Shown piece after piece: positions 53,289-63,551 of a stretch of 64,000 nt of DNA. The translations under genes were made by a program, and so were the position numbers. Positions within the stretch are counted from its first letter, which is position 1. Every line of letters starts with the position of its first letter. This DNA is from Halobacteriovoraceae bacterium (lineage in GTDB: Bacteria > Bdellovibrionota > Bacteriovoracia > Bacteriovoracales > Bacteriovoracaceae), in contig JACKAK010000005.1 in assembly GCA_020635115.1 (NCBI GenBank), forward strand, positions 1-64,000. Reading direction: 5' to 3'. The notes under the pieces are model-generated. The model ran no database searches. It was not told the DNA's origin and worked only from the letters and a program-made list of their open reading frames with translations.

Positions 53289-56200
53289 TTACTTTTTCAT
53301 TATTCTTTCGCACTGAATATCACCTAGAATTTCAATTAGCTTATTCTGTGCATCATTTCTGGCCTTTTTAACTTGCCCATCTCTAAAATTTTCAGGACTA
53401 ATTAAAATATTTGTTAAAGGAATTTCCCCACGAACACGTTCTTCAAGCCTCTCAATTTCGTGATCATCTAGGGCCTGGATATCATCCCTTAAAATAGGTT
53501 TTAGAATGTCTAATTCTAATAAGTAACTTAAAACGCTTTCAGATTCTAGTCTTGTAATAGAACTGATAAGGGCCGTATCCCTTTTTTCATGAAATTGCTG
53601 AAGGAGTTTAACTTGCCCAGATGTTACTTCTCTTGAACCTAGAAAAGATTTTAATGTTTTAAATTCGAGGTTACCTCCAATAAAGAGTTTCAAAATTTCT
53701 ATTTTGTTTTTATCTTTACCAACATCACGAATGGAGTCTAAAGATTGAGAAAGTTTATCTAAATGTTCTTTATCACCATAAGAATGAAGGGCGAGTTCAT
53801 AGAGTTTTTCTTGCTCCATGTCCTCTAGGTTTAATATATGATCAAGTATGATTTCTAATAAACCCTTGTTATAATAAACAGGCAGAGCAAATTCAAGAGC
53901 TGTTTCGATACACTTTATTTTTTCAGATTGGCTTTCATAGCTTCCAATCTTGTTTATATCTATTAAGTATTTTGAAGGATTAATTTCATACTCAGAAAAA
54001 CGTTCTATAATTCTTGCTTGTTCAGGCAAATTTAAACTTAAATAAAGTTCAATATCTGGAATAAATTCGAATCCTTTTCTACTCACAGACTCAATTGATT
54101 TGAGTGCATTTGGATTAATATTTCTATTAAATAATGACTTAAATTGTTTAATGTCAAGATTACTGGATTTTTTGATATTATAGAGAGTTTCAAAGAGCCT
54201 TACTTGCTCAACTGTTTCTAAATTAGCAATAATAATTCCCATTTCCATGACTTCGAAATAATTATTGTCCAAATCTTTGATGAGTGAAATTAAGGCCGAG
54301 GTAATTCCCATATTGTCTACAGCTGGTATATTTGTAACTAAGGCCTTAATTGCTTCGATATTATTTTCAACAATACTTTCTTTATACTTGTCTTCTCTTT
54401 CATAAAAAGCATCTACGATATTAATTTGATTAGGATTCATATCAATAATTGCATTATAGTAGAGAGCTTTAGACTTTATCTTTACGTTGATGTGCATTAC
54501 AAGGTAACCTTTTAGGGCCAGATCAAGAATATAAGCAATACTTAGTCTATTAAACTGATGAGCACTTAGCAGTCCTACATATTTTTGCGCTTTATCGTAG
54601 GAGCCTTTTTTATGAAAAATTGCAATAAAAGCGTTTCTCGCTTCGGCCGTTTGAAATGAACCAATTGTATCTAAAAATAGTTTAATATACTTAGGTTTTG
54701 AACTCAAATATTTAGCAATAACATCAGATGCCCCAACGCCAAGTTCAATAAGTTCAACATCTCTAGGAGCAGTGGCCATTTTTTCAAGGATAAAACTTGG
54801 AGATAACTTCGCTTCTCTAAGTCTAACAAACCGAGTGTGGTCACTTACATCTGAGTATGAAATAAGTTTAAAATATTTTTTAATGAAATTTTTATCAATA
54901 TTGATGATTTCTTCATACATTTTTTCAGAACCAGGAGATTTAAAACCTTTGAGTAGAAGATCCATCGTATCAACAGTGATCACAAAAGATTTTTTCATTA
55001 CACCTGAGTCAAATTCTAAACTTAAAAGTTTGCGAAGAACAATATAAGCACTATCACTCATTTCAAGATTTGCTGAAGAGATAATTCTTTTAGTTTCATC
55101 ATAATCTAGATTAGTTTTCTCGCATATTACTTTAAGTTCTTCATTTTTTTCTTGTTCAAATTCACTTGCGTAAACTAGATTTTTCATATGTTGAATGTCG
55201 ATTTTGTTTTTACTTAATTCCTCTGCTAATTTTAAAAATTCAGATGTTTCATGATCTCCAGATAAAAATCTTCGTTTAAAGTGATTAACATCTAGTTTTT
55301 TATCTTGGTATATTTCGAGAATCTCGATATCTCTTTCAGATTTAAGTCCTGTCACTCTGGAGTATGGTGTATCTGCTATAATTTTTTCAAATTTCAGAAG
55401 GTCATATTTAGTTTTCACAAACTCCGGATATTTGATTAAATAATTGGCAAATTTAGTTAATTCATACTTTTTATTATCGTTTTTCAGTTCATCTAAGAAA
55501 GTTGCTTGATCATGTGAGATAAGCTTATTTGCATAGATAAAAGCTTTTGTTGGAGAAAAATAATTCATCAAAATTTTAACACTATTTAAATATCCCTCGT
55601 TAAAATGGACCTCTTCAGCAAGCCTTTTAAATCGCCTCCCATTTAGAAATATCACTAATTGTTTTTCATCAAGGGCGACAAGAATATGCTTACAAAGACT
55701 GGCCATGTAAGTACGATGATTTCTTTCATATTTAATTATAGCATTCATTGCTTTTGTAAAATTTTTGTTGTTGTATTCTGAATATTTTCTATCGGGTCTC
55801 TTGCTTGCAATTTCGAGGGCCATCTCAGCATCAAGTTCGTTACGAATTCTTAGAGATAGTTTTGCTGCCTGATGAAAATTATCGGCTTCAATTTTCTGTT
55901 CAGTCAACAAAGTATTGAAAAACTTAGCTTGAATATAATCGAATTGATATTTTTTAAAGAATTTGCCAACTCGTTCACTTGAAATAATCTTAGACAAGGA
56001 ATCATTCATTATTTTTAATTCATCTTTAAGCTTCTCTTCATCAATCCTTGCTAGATCAAACTGCACATTTTCTTTGTTTGCCTCTTCAATGCTCTTCTCA
56101 TTATCAATTATTTCTTGCTTTTTTTGTCTAGCAATTGCTAATTCGTTTTGAACTCTGGTCTTTGCTGATTGGGCCAAACGATCGATTTTCGATTTAAAAC

Positions 56201-57128
56201 TGAAATCGAACCAGCTTATATCTGTCCAAAAATTATCTTTTAATTTTCCTGACTCCAAAGATTTTAAAAGTTCTGTTAAAAAATAAATGTTTGGATCATT
56301 TATAGCTTTTTCGGTAATATAGTCGATTCTAGATTTCTCCATTTTTTGCTTTTGCGCTGATTCTAAAATTTGGTCAAACAACTCTTTGCTCTTTGTAGGA
56401 GTCCCAAGATTTGTTGCATTATTGATAAGTTGACTACGAGCAACCTCAAGTTCTTTTTCTAGTGCAATTTCTGCGGCCCTTATTCGATCCTGTTCAGATT
56501 TTAAGGCCTTTTCTTCTTCAAATTTTTCTAATTTTTCTTCAAACGATTGAACTTTCTCAGTTTTGTTTTTTTCATGTTCTGTTGCAATAATCTTTCTCAT
56601 TTGATTTTTGAATATCAGATCTAAGAAAAAATCCTTAATTCTATTTTCTTTAAAAGCATCCCTAACGGCCTTTAAAACAACTTCATTTAAATGATCGAGG
56701 AGATAACTAGCTGCCCAATTTGCTCTTTGAATTTTATATTTTCCAGAAAATAATATTTTTGTGATTTGAGTGTAATATTCAAGAATATTTTTTTGCGTAG
56801 ATTGCCCCATTGTTACACCATCATCACTGTAACGTAGTTTAAGTAATTTTTGAGAAGCTTTTCTATTAAAATTAAGCTCTCCATCTTTCAGTTGTGTCAA
56901 GAGATCTTCTTTAGTATTACTTTTTGAGACATCTGCCTGAATATCTTTTGAATTTGTAGATAGAACCTCTTCATCAGACCTTGTGTCTGCTTTATTTTCG
57001 ACATCTACAGTGTATTCACCTTCGAGGGTTATATTTTCACTTCTTTCTGTCTTATTTTTGTCTTCATCATTTGCAAATGTATTAATAGATAAAAATACAA
57101 TAAATAAAATATAAAGCTTTAAATTCAT
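53289..57128 (-). CDS. giant exported helical protein (1279 aa)
   Basis: Signal peptide ending NTFANDED, then an acidic low-complexity region (~25-75). Residues ~185-270 and ~320-395 are strongly charged, heptad-like and Glu/Lys-rich (e.g. KVQSFEEKLEKFEEEKALKSE), so coiled coil. From ~480 to the end there are many short helical segments that look like degenerate alpha-solenoid repeats. No catalytic motif or known domain is visible. It is the largest intact gene in the window and stands alone. Probably a periplasmic or envelope structural protein. Confidence 0.75.
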   Translation of the reverse strand: MNLKLYILFIVFLSINTFANDEDKNKTERSENITLEGEYTVDVENKADTRSDEEVLSTNSKDIQADVSKSNTKEDLLTQLKDGELNFNRKASQKLLKLRYSDDGVTMGQSTQKNILEYYTQITKILFSGKYKIQRANWAASYLLDHLNEVVLKAVRDAFKENRIKDFFLDLIFKNQMRKIIATEHEKNKTEKVQSFEEKLEKFEEEKALKSEQDRIRAAEIALEKELEVARSQLINNATNLGTPTKSKELFDQILESAQKQKMEKSRIDYITEKAINDPNIYFLTELLKSLESGKLKDNFWTDISWFDFSFKSKIDRLAQSAKTRVQNELAIARQKKQEIIDNEKSIEEANKENVQFDLARIDEEKLKDELKIMNDSLSKIISSERVGKFFKKYQFDYIQAKFFNTLLTEQKIEADNFHQAAKLSLRIRNELDAEMALEIASKRPDRKYSEYNNKNFTKAMNAIIKYERNHRTYMASLCKHILVALDEKQLVIFLNGRRFKRLAEEVHFNEGYLNSVKILMNYFSPTKAFIYANKLISHDQATFLDELKNDNKKYELTKFANYLIKYPEFVKTKYDLLKFEKIIADTPYSRVTGLKSERDIEILEIYQDKKLDVNHFKRRFLSGDHETSEFLKLAEELSKNKIDIQHMKNLVYASEFEQEKNEELKVICEKTNLDYDETKRIISSANLEMSDSAYIVLRKLLSLEFDSGVMKKSFVITVDTMDLLLKGFKSPGSEKMYEEIINIDKNFIKKYFKLISYSDVSDHTRFVRLREAKLSPSFILEKMATAPRDVELIELGVGASDVIAKYLSSKPKYIKLFLDTIGSFQTAEARNAFIAIFHKKGSYDKAQKYVGLLSAHQFNRLSIAYILDLALKGYLVMHINVKIKSKALYYNAIIDMNPNQINIVDAFYEREDKYKESIVENNIEAIKALVTNIPAVDNMGITSALISLIKDLDNNYFEVMEMGIIIANLETVEQVRLFETLYNIKKSSNLDIKQFKSLFNRNINPNALKSIESVSRKGFEFIPDIELYLSLNLPEQARIIERFSEYEINPSKYLIDINKIGSYESQSEKIKCIETALEFALPVYYNKGLLEIILDHILNLEDMEQEKLYELALHSYGDKEHLDKLSQSLDSIRDVGKDKNKIEILKLFIGGNLEFKTLKSFLGSREVTSGQVKLLQQFHEKRDTALISSITRLESESVLSYLLELDILKPILRDDIQALDDHEIERLEERVRGEIPLTNILISPENFRDGQVKKARNDAQNKLIEILGDIQCERIMKK

Positions 57129-57220
57129 ATAATTTCCCTCTTTAAAAAGAATCTTATAGTACAGGTAGCGTCAAACAACTAGGGGGTAGATAATTTTTTC
57201 AAATAAATCAATAACTTTAA

Positions 57221-57850
57221 TTATTTAAACATCGAGCAGTCTCCTGCTCCCTCTCTAATTATCTCAACGGCTTCTCCAGTGAAGTCAACAATAGAGCTTT
57301 TGCCGACAAATTCATACTCCCCTGGGTCGATAATGAGATCAATAAAATTACTATATTTTTCTTCGATAAGATATGAGTATATAGATTCTCCATCTGCTAA
57401 ACCAAGCATTTTGGCAGTAATATTTGTCGAAACAAGAGCTTCTTTGTGCCGCTCTAGAAATAAACGAACCCATTCAACCGGAACAAATCTCACACCTATC
57501 TCTCCATCTCTTTTTGAAGCATTAAGAAGTTTTTGAGCGTTTCTGGTCGCAGCAAATATAAATGTATAATGCCCAGGAATGATTTTTTTAAGAGGTCTAA
57601 ACGCAGAATTAGAGATATGGGCATAATTCTGGGCCAGAGAAAAATCATTCACGAGAATACTAAAATGTTTTGATTGCCCTTCACTTTTAATTTTATAAAG
57701 TTTATCAACACCTTTTGGGCTTTTTATACTTGCAACAGCAAGCCAATTTGTATCGGTTGGAATAGCAATTACAGATCCATTATTTAATAAGGCAGAGGCC
57801 CGGTCGAAAACACGATCGTCAGGATTTTCGGGTATGATATATTCAATCAT
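57221..57850 (-). CDS. Sua5/YciO/YrdC-family protein
   Basis: 209 residues, the single YrdC-domain form. It has IPTDTNWLAVAS (in place of PTDTxYGL), KxKSEGQSKHFSILV, IIPGHYTFIF and GEIGVRFVPVEW. The family makes threonylcarbamoyl-AMP for the tRNA t6A modification, or, in the YciO branch, has a less-defined role. The altered TNW and the absence of the KR-x-x-P pattern lean toward YciO. It lies downstream of ndk in the same direction, past a terminator. Confidence 0.85.
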   Translation of the reverse strand: MIEYIIPENPDDRVFDRASALLNNGSVIAIPTDTNWLAVASIKSPKGVDKLYKIKSEGQSKHFSILVNDFSLAQNYAHISNSAFRPLKKIIPGHYTFIFAATRNAQKLLNASKRDGEIGVRFVPVEWVRLFLERHKEALVSTNITAKMLGLADGESIYSYLIEEKYSNFIDLIIDPGEYEFVGKSSIVDFTGEAVEIIREGAGDCSMFK

Positions 57851-58015
57851 CTACTTTTCTAAACTTTTGTCTGAAAAATTAAACAAGAGTTTATTTCCTT
57901 TTTTATTAAAGTTTTTAGTGTTTAGTTTCTTGAAGGTCTAAGCTTTGATTTCTATCATTCTTTCTCTAAAAGATGAAGTGAATTGGAATTTACAGCTTCA
58001 AAAATAATGGAAAAT

Positions 58016-58038
58016 AGGGGCCTCTGAGAGAGGTCCCT
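58016..58038 (-). terminator. terminator of the sucC-sucD-ndk operon
   Basis: A 10-bp stem (AGGGGCCTCT with AGAGGTCCCT, one G-U pair) with a 3-base loop, ten bases after the ndk stop and followed by a T-rich tract on the minus strand. Confidence 0.75.
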
Positions 58039-58047
58039 GTTCTTATT

Positions 58048-58476
58048 TTAATCTCTAGAATAAACTTCGTTATTATCAAAGAAATAGGCTATCTCTCTTT
58101 CAGCAGATGCCTGAGAATCCGATCCATGAACAGCATTAGCTTCAATGGACTTAGCATAGAGTTTTCTTAAAGTACCCTCTGTGGCCTCTGCTGGATTAGT
58201 AGCACCCATAATTTCACGATTGCGCTCAACTGCACTTTCACCTTCAAGAACCATCAAGACAACTGGGCCTGAAGTCATAAAATTGACAAGAGATCCGAAA
58301 AAAGGACGCTCTTTATGCTCTATATAAAACCCTTCGGCCTTCTCTTTAGATAATTTAATCAATTTTGCTGCTGCAATTTTCAATCCTTCTTTCTCAAATC
58401 GACCGATAATACTACCTATATTATTGTCTTCAACTGCATTTGGCTTAATAATACTTAATGTTCTTTCTACTGCCAT
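58048..58476 (-). CDS. ndk: nucleoside diphosphate kinase
   Basis: 142 residues, the usual length. The phosphohistidine is His117 in EANAVHGSDS, and IIKPNAV and NPAEATEGTLRK are complete. It equilibrates NTP pools. It lies 27 bases after sucD in the same operon, where it can convert the GTP or ATP made by succinyl-CoA synthetase. A good terminator follows. Confidence 0.97.
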   Translation of the reverse strand: MAVERTLSIIKPNAVEDNNIGSIIGRFEKEGLKIAAAKLIKLSKEKAEGFYIEHKERPFFGSLVNFMTSGPVVLMVLEGESAVERNREIMGATNPAEATEGTLRKLYAKSIEANAVHGSDSQASAEREIAYFFDNNEVYSRD

Positions 58477-58503
58477 TACTATAACTCCTGATTCTATTAA
58501 TTA

Positions 58504-59379
58504 TTATCTGTTCTTTAACACTTCTTCCATCTTCTTGCCAAGTTCTGCTGGAGATCGTGCAATTGTCACACCGCACTCTTCTAATATCTTAAACTTAGCA
58601 TCAGCTGTTTCCTCTCCACCTGAAATAATGGCCCCAGCATGGCCCATTCTCTTACCCTTTGGGGCAGATGCCCCAGCAATGAAAGAAACAACGGGTTTGG
58701 TCATATTTTTCTGAATCCATCTTGCTGCATCAGTTTCAGCAGTCCCGCCAATTTCTCCGATCATTATAACGGCTTCAGTGTCTGGATCATTTTCGAATAA
58801 TTCCAGAGTATCAATAAAATTTGTCCCGGCAACAGGGTCCCCCCCAATTCCAACACAAGTTGATTGGCCAATCTCTCTTTGAGTTAATTGGTAAACTGCT
58901 TCATAAGTAAGAGTCCCTGATCTTGAAACAACACCAACTTTACCTGGCATATGAATGTGCCCTGGCATAATTCCAATTTTACATTCACCCGGAGTGATAA
59001 TTCCAGGACAGTTAGGCCCGATAAGACGCGAAGAAGAACTTGCAAGGGCGGCCTTTACTTTGATCATATCGCAAATTGGGATTCCTTCTGTAATACAAAT
59101 GATGAGAGGTATTTTTGCATCGATACACTCTAAAACTGAATCAGCTGCAAATGCTGGAGGTACAAATATCATTGCGGCATTAGCATCTGTTTTATCAACC
59201 GCCTCTTGGATAGTATTAAAAACAGGAAAACCTTCATGAACAGTTCCACCTTTACCAGGTGTCACACCTCCAACGAAATTTGTACCATAATCTCTAGATT
59301 GAAGAGAGTGGAAAGTTCCCTGTTTACCAGTGAAACCAACAGTAATAAGTCTCGTATCTCTATTTACTAAGATTGCCAT
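58504..59379 (-). CDS. sucD: succinyl-CoA synthetase alpha subunit
   Basis: 291 residues. The N-terminal CoA domain has VGFTGKQGTFHS and GGVTPGKGG. The active-site phosphohistidine is in GHAGAIISGGEETADAK. It makes succinate and nucleoside triphosphate with the beta subunit encoded just upstream (16-base gap). TCA-cycle enzyme. Confidence 0.98.
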   Translation of the reverse strand: MAILVNRDTRLITVGFTGKQGTFHSLQSRDYGTNFVGGVTPGKGGTVHEGFPVFNTIQEAVDKTDANAAMIFVPPAFAADSVLECIDAKIPLIICITEGIPICDMIKVKAALASSSSRLIGPNCPGIITPGECKIGIMPGHIHMPGKVGVVSRSGTLTYEAVYQLTQREIGQSTCVGIGGDPVAGTNFIDTLELFENDPDTEAVIMIGEIGGTAETDAARWIQKNMTKPVVSFIAGASAPKGKRMGHAGAIISGGEETADAKFKILEECGVTIARSPAELGKKMEEVLKNR

Positions 59380-59395
59380 TATTCTCTCCCTTTAA

Positions 59396-60556
59396 CTAGT
59401 TAATCGCCGCTACAACTTTTTTAGCAGCATCTTCAAGATCATCGGCCGCGATAATATCAAGGTCGGATTCGTTTAAGATTTTTTTGCCTAAAGCTACGTT
59501 TGTGCCTTCAAGTCTGACAACTAATGGGACTTTAAGACCTAGTGATTTAGCTGCGGCCAAGACACCTTCTGCGATTATGTCACATTTCATAATACCACCA
59601 AAAATGTTAACCAATATCGCCTTTACTTTGTCATCTGAAAGAATAATTTTGAAGGCCTCTTCAACAGTTTCCTTTGTTGCAGAACCACCTACATCAAGAA
59701 AGTTGGCCGGAGATCCACCATGTAGTTTGATAATATCCATTGTTCCCATTGCTAGACCAGCACCATTGACAAGACATCCGATATTACCATCTAGTGAAAT
59801 GTAAGATAAACCATACTTATTGGCCTCTAACTCTTTTTCAGATTCCTCTGAAGGATCTCTGTATTCTTCAATATCTGGATGTCGAAACAGAGCATTTTCA
59901 TCAAAGTTAAGTTTTGCATCTAACGCTATTACGGTTCCTGATTTAGTCGTGACCATTGGATTAATCTCCGCAATGGTACAATCCGATTCAACATAAAGTT
60001 TATACAGACCTGCAAAGAATTTTGAGGCAGCTTTCAGCGTCTCCCCTTTAAGTCCCAAAGCATAGCCAAGTTTTCTACCAATAAACGGAGTATATCCAGT
60101 TGCTGGATGAACTGGAACTTTAATTATTTTCTCAGGAGTCTCACTTGCAACAGTTTCAATTTCTACACCGCCTTCAGTGGATGCCATAAATGTAATCAGT
60201 CCAGTTCTCCTATCAAGAACTAGGCCGACGTAATATTCGTGTTCAATTTCACATCCCTCTTCTATCAGAAGTTTTTGTACTTCTTTACCTTCAGGTCCAG
60301 TTTGGTGAGTAACCAATGTTTTTCCCAGAATATCTGTGGCATGCGTTTTTACTTCATCAATCGATTTGGCCAGTTTTACTCCACCAGCTTTACCTCTTCC
60401 TCCTGCATGAATTTGAGCTTTGACAACCCAAACTTTCCCACCAAGATTTTGTGCGACTTTCACGGCCTCATCAACCGAATGTGCTACTCCTCCGTTTAAA
60501 ACTGAAATGCCAAATTTTCTCATCAGCTCTTTGGCCTGGTACTCATGAACATTCAT
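59396..60556 (-). CDS. sucC: succinyl-CoA synthetase beta subunit
   Basis: 386 residues. The ATP-grasp domain starts MNVHEYQAKELM, with QIHAGGRGKAGGVK, EINPMVTT and NGAGLAMGTMDIIKLHGG. It binds the nucleotide. The ribosome-binding site is GAGGAG. First gene of sucC-sucD-ndk. Confidence 0.98.
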   Translation of the reverse strand: MNVHEYQAKELMRKFGISVLNGGVAHSVDEAVKVAQNLGGKVWVVKAQIHAGGRGKAGGVKLAKSIDEVKTHATDILGKTLVTHQTGPEGKEVQKLLIEEGCEIEHEYYVGLVLDRRTGLITFMASTEGGVEIETVASETPEKIIKVPVHPATGYTPFIGRKLGYALGLKGETLKAASKFFAGLYKLYVESDCTIAEINPMVTTKSGTVIALDAKLNFDENALFRHPDIEEYRDPSEESEKELEANKYGLSYISLDGNIGCLVNGAGLAMGTMDIIKLHGGSPANFLDVGGSATKETVEEAFKIILSDDKVKAILVNIFGGIMKCDIIAEGVLAAAKSLGLKVPLVVRLEGTNVALGKKILNESDLDIIAADDLEDAAKKVVAAIN

Positions 60557-60725
60557 AGAGCTTGCTCCTCAATAGTGTTTTCTATCAATAAATTTATAAT
60601 GATACTTTCATATGAAATTTACTAATATTCTAAATGCGTTAGTGCTCCCTCATCATAAACGTCTTGAAATTGTGTAGCTAGGAGCAACGCCCAAAAAAGT
60701 GAATAAGAATTCAATTGATTCTATA

Positions 60726-62066
60726 TTATTCCTTTAAATTTAGTATCAACACTTCGCTCAATTCTTTTGCCAAATTGTTTGCATCATGTTCAATCGGTTG
60801 GTCGGTATAGTAAAAATTTCCGTATGTGCCAAAAACTAAATTTGTAAGATTTAAAGAATTGAATACTTCAAAGTTCTCTTCATAAGTCGTTGAATATTTT
60901 TGTGTAAAATAGATGAGATTTTTTATTAATAGGTAGAGGGTCAATTGAAGTGTATCCTTATGTCCAAAAAATTTAAAATGATCTTCAAGCGCGCGTGAAG
61001 AAATTTTGAAAATATTTTTTTCAAAATCAATATTGGACCTCATACCATTTAAGTATAAGTCCTTAAATTCATCAAATAAAAACATGATCTGCGTATCTAT
61101 ATCTAAAAAGAAAATAACTTCACGGGTTAAATCCTCGAGCATAGGCGCTAGTAATTGAGGTTGAGAAAAAATATCATCTGATTGGATCAAATACCGTAAA
61201 ATGTTTTTGGAGTTTCCACTTTCAAAGGCCATTTGAATACGCTTTTTAGTTTTTTTTAAAAAAGGTATCGAATTAACTCGATAGGATTGTGGATGTTTTA
61301 AAATAAATGATTCTTGATTTTTTGGTTGTTGAAAAACGAATTGACCATTTTTTACAATTACAGATATATCTTGCATGAGATAATAACGATATAAACCTTT
61401 GGGCCCCAGAGACATTTTAGAAATTTGATGCAGATAGAGGGTAAGATTGCGATTTTCTCCCTTAAAATAGGGAAATATTTTGTATTGGGTAAAAAATTCA
61501 AAAACCTTCACAAAAGATTCTTGAGTAGGTTTATACTGCATCAATTCATTGAAATTGAAGAGCACTTGGTGCAGTTTTTCTAATTTCCCATAAAAAGAAA
61601 AATCTTTGGCCAACAAATCAAAAGAATTTAAACTAAATACATTATGAACAGAAAACTGACCACTTTCTAAAAGTTCCAATGTCTTTGCTAACAAGTTAGG
61701 GTTCAATATATTCTTAAGCTTCTGGTTAAGAAATTGAGGTACAAAATTTGATAAGGCCCATTTAATTTCAATTGGATCTATTTCATTATTTTGTGAATAA
61801 AGATCTATAAGTTCTAAAGCAGAGCTTCCTTCATTTTTTATTTTTTTGGAAATATCGTGAAAAACTTTTTTAAACTTTAAAACCTCATCTATGTTATAGA
61901 GAGTATCGTTATTTTCATCAAATGAATCCATAAATAATTGAGCATGTCCTGGAAGTTCGAGATAAGGATATTGAAAAATTTCTAAAGCAAGACTATCCCT
62001 TGTTATATTGTTGGCACAAAGAGATAGGGAAAATACTCCAAATAAAATACAAAAAAACTTCATCAT
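60726..62066 (-). CDS. exported protein with EF-hand-like loop
   Basis: 446 residues with a signal peptide ending LSLCANN. Residues ~50-62 (DENNDTLYNIDEV) resemble an EF-hand calcium loop, with acidic residues at positions 1, 3, 5 and 12 but without the central Gly. The rest is helical, with no recognised domain. It is divergent from the MBL-fold gene. Function unknown. Confidence 0.72.
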   Translation of the reverse strand: MMKFFCILFGVFSLSLCANNITRDSLALEIFQYPYLELPGHAQLFMDSFDENNDTLYNIDEVLKFKKVFHDISKKIKNEGSSALELIDLYSQNNEIDPIEIKWALSNFVPQFLNQKLKNILNPNLLAKTLELLESGQFSVHNVFSLNSFDLLAKDFSFYGKLEKLHQVLFNFNELMQYKPTQESFVKVFEFFTQYKIFPYFKGENRNLTLYLHQISKMSLGPKGLYRYYLMQDISVIVKNGQFVFQQPKNQESFILKHPQSYRVNSIPFLKKTKKRIQMAFESGNSKNILRYLIQSDDIFSQPQLLAPMLEDLTREVIFFLDIDTQIMFLFDEFKDLYLNGMRSNIDFEKNIFKISSRALEDHFKFFGHKDTLQLTLYLLIKNLIYFTQKYSTTYEENFEVFNSLNLTNLVFGTYGNFYYTDQPIEHDANNLAKELSEVLILNLKE

Positions 62067-62179
62067 GAAAACTCCGATCTTTAATTCCCAATATTATGCC
62101 CAATTAACTTCTCAATGTATGTTAAAAAATATGACAACTTCTTACAAAAATGGTTAGTATTCAAGACCAAGGAGTGAGT

Positions 62180-63028
62180 ATGATTATCAAAAACCATATT
62201 TTGAATAGTGGAAATTTTAAACTTGACGGTGGTGCAATGTTTGGAATTATTCCCAAACCTCTCTGGGAAAAAAAATGTCCTCCAGATAAGGCCAATAGAA
62301 TAGATCTTGCATTAAGATTGTGGGTTATTGAGACGACAGATAAATTAATCATTACCGACACTGGTATTGGTGATTATCATGGAGAAAAATTTAATCAACA
62401 ATTTGATATAAGAATACAAGAAAAACCGTTAGAAGGTCTTCTTAAACGAATTGGAAAAACTCCTGATGAAGTGACTGATCTTGTGATAAGTCATCTTCAC
62501 TTTGACCATGTTGGAGGTATTTTAAAAATTGAGGGAAATGAACGACTTCCAGTATTTGAAAATGCAACACTTCACATCCATCAAAAACATTATGAATATT
62601 CACTTTCTCCAACTGATAGAGACTCAGGGAGTTTTCATTCAAATGAATATGAACAAATTATTGAGTACTACAAAAAAAGAAATCAAATTCACTTCGTTAA
62701 TCAAGAAGAAGGAGAGCTTATATCTGAAATTGGTCTAAAATTTAAATGTTCATTTGGACATACTCCTTGGTTAATGCATCCATATAATGATCAATATATT
62801 TACCTAGCAGATCTTATTCCTACTTCTGCTCATATTCATATTCCCTGGGTTATGGGATATGATATAAATCCAGGAATCACCACTGAATACAAAAAAGTTT
62901 TTTTGGATTTTTGTCAAAAAGAGAATTTAAAAATAATTTTTGAACATGATCCGTTTTATTGGGGATGTTCTATTGGTAAGAACCAAAATGGGCAATATAT
63001 TGCTCAAGAACTTTATTCTGAGAGTTAG
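62180..63028 (+). CDS. MBL-fold metallohydrolase
   Basis: 282 residues from the ATG at 62180, supported by AAGGAG five bases upstream; a leftward ATG at 62150 has none. The zinc motif is HxHxDH at residues 105-110 (SHLHFDHVGG), with later GHTPWLM and FEHDPF histidines completing two metal sites. It is of the AHL-lactonase or glyoxalase-like type, so it may hydrolyse a lactone or thioester, but the substrate is open. It is beside the second IS element, upstream of its hairpin. Confidence 0.9.
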   Translation: MIIKNHILNSGNFKLDGGAMFGIIPKPLWEKKCPPDKANRIDLALRLWVIETTDKLIITDTGIGDYHGEKFNQQFDIRIQEKPLEGLLKRIGKTPDEVTDLVISHLHFDHVGGILKIEGNERLPVFENATLHIHQKHYEYSLSPTDRDSGSFHSNEYEQIIEYYKKRNQIHFVNQEEGELISEIGLKFKCSFGHTPWLMHPYNDQYIYLADLIPTSAHIHIPWVMGYDINPGITTEYKKVFLDFCQKENLKIIFEHDPFYWGCSIGKNQNGQYIAQELYSES

Positions 63029-63053
63029 ATTTTAACATATGTTAAAAAGAATT

Positions 63054-63085
63054 CTCCATCCAAAGCGTCGAAGCCTTGGGTGGAG
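63054..63085. repeat. subterminal hairpin of the second IS element
   Basis: CTCCATCCAA (63054-63063) pairs with TTGGGTGGAG (63076-63085), 10 bp with one G-U pair and a 12-base loop. It lies nine bases beyond the tnpA stop, where TnpA binds its end hairpin. Confidence 0.8.
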
Positions 63086-63093
63086 ATGAATTT

Positions 63094-63516
63094 TTAGCCT
63101 TCCGGCGAGGATTGTCCCTGTTTTTCAATATACCTTCTGATTGTTTCTATGGTGGTGCCACCTGTGGTGAGTAAACAGTAGGCCCTTGTCCATAGGGCCG
63201 GTTTCCAGTAAAACTTTTTGAAGTGATTTTGATGCTTTTTTTTGATGAGTCTTGATGTAACAGTTTTTAGGTTGTTGACGAGCCTACTCAAATCCATGGC
63301 CGGATGGGCCTGGATTAAAAGATGGATATGATCCTCTTCTCCACCGAACTCAGAAAGAACACAAGACCACTTTTCACACACATTATGACAGATGTCTTCT
63401 AGGTCTTTTAGAATTTCTTTTGTGAAACATTTTCTTCTGTATTTCGTAACTAACACCAAGTGGTATTGAAGGTTATAAACACAGTGATAATGGGATTTTA
63501 GATTGCTTTTTGACAT
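63094..63516 (-). CDS. tnpA: TnpA, Y1 HUH transposase (second element)
   Basis: 140 residues from the ATG at 63516 (MSKSNLKSHYHCVYN), which fits the usual TnpA start; a longer frame reaches 63558. HLVLVTKYRRK, the HUH motif His63-Ile-His65 and the catalytic Tyr129 (IRRYIEKQ) are all present. It moves single-stranded DNA. It is related to but clearly different from the TnpA at 36589-37038. Confidence 0.93.
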   Translation of the reverse strand: MSKSNLKSHYHCVYNLQYHLVLVTKYRRKCFTKEILKDLEDICHNVCEKWSCVLSEFGGEEDHIHLLIQAHPAMDLSRLVNNLKTVTSRLIKKKHQNHFKKFYWKPALWTRAYCLLTTGGTTIETIRRYIEKQGQSSPEG

Positions 63517-63551
63517 TGACAGCAATATGCCACATTGATAATCTCCTCGCA

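Noticed and set aside
60620..60695. Possible RNA hairpin between sucC and the downstream exported gene
   Set aside because: Only short imperfect arms with a long loop; no family or terminator features.
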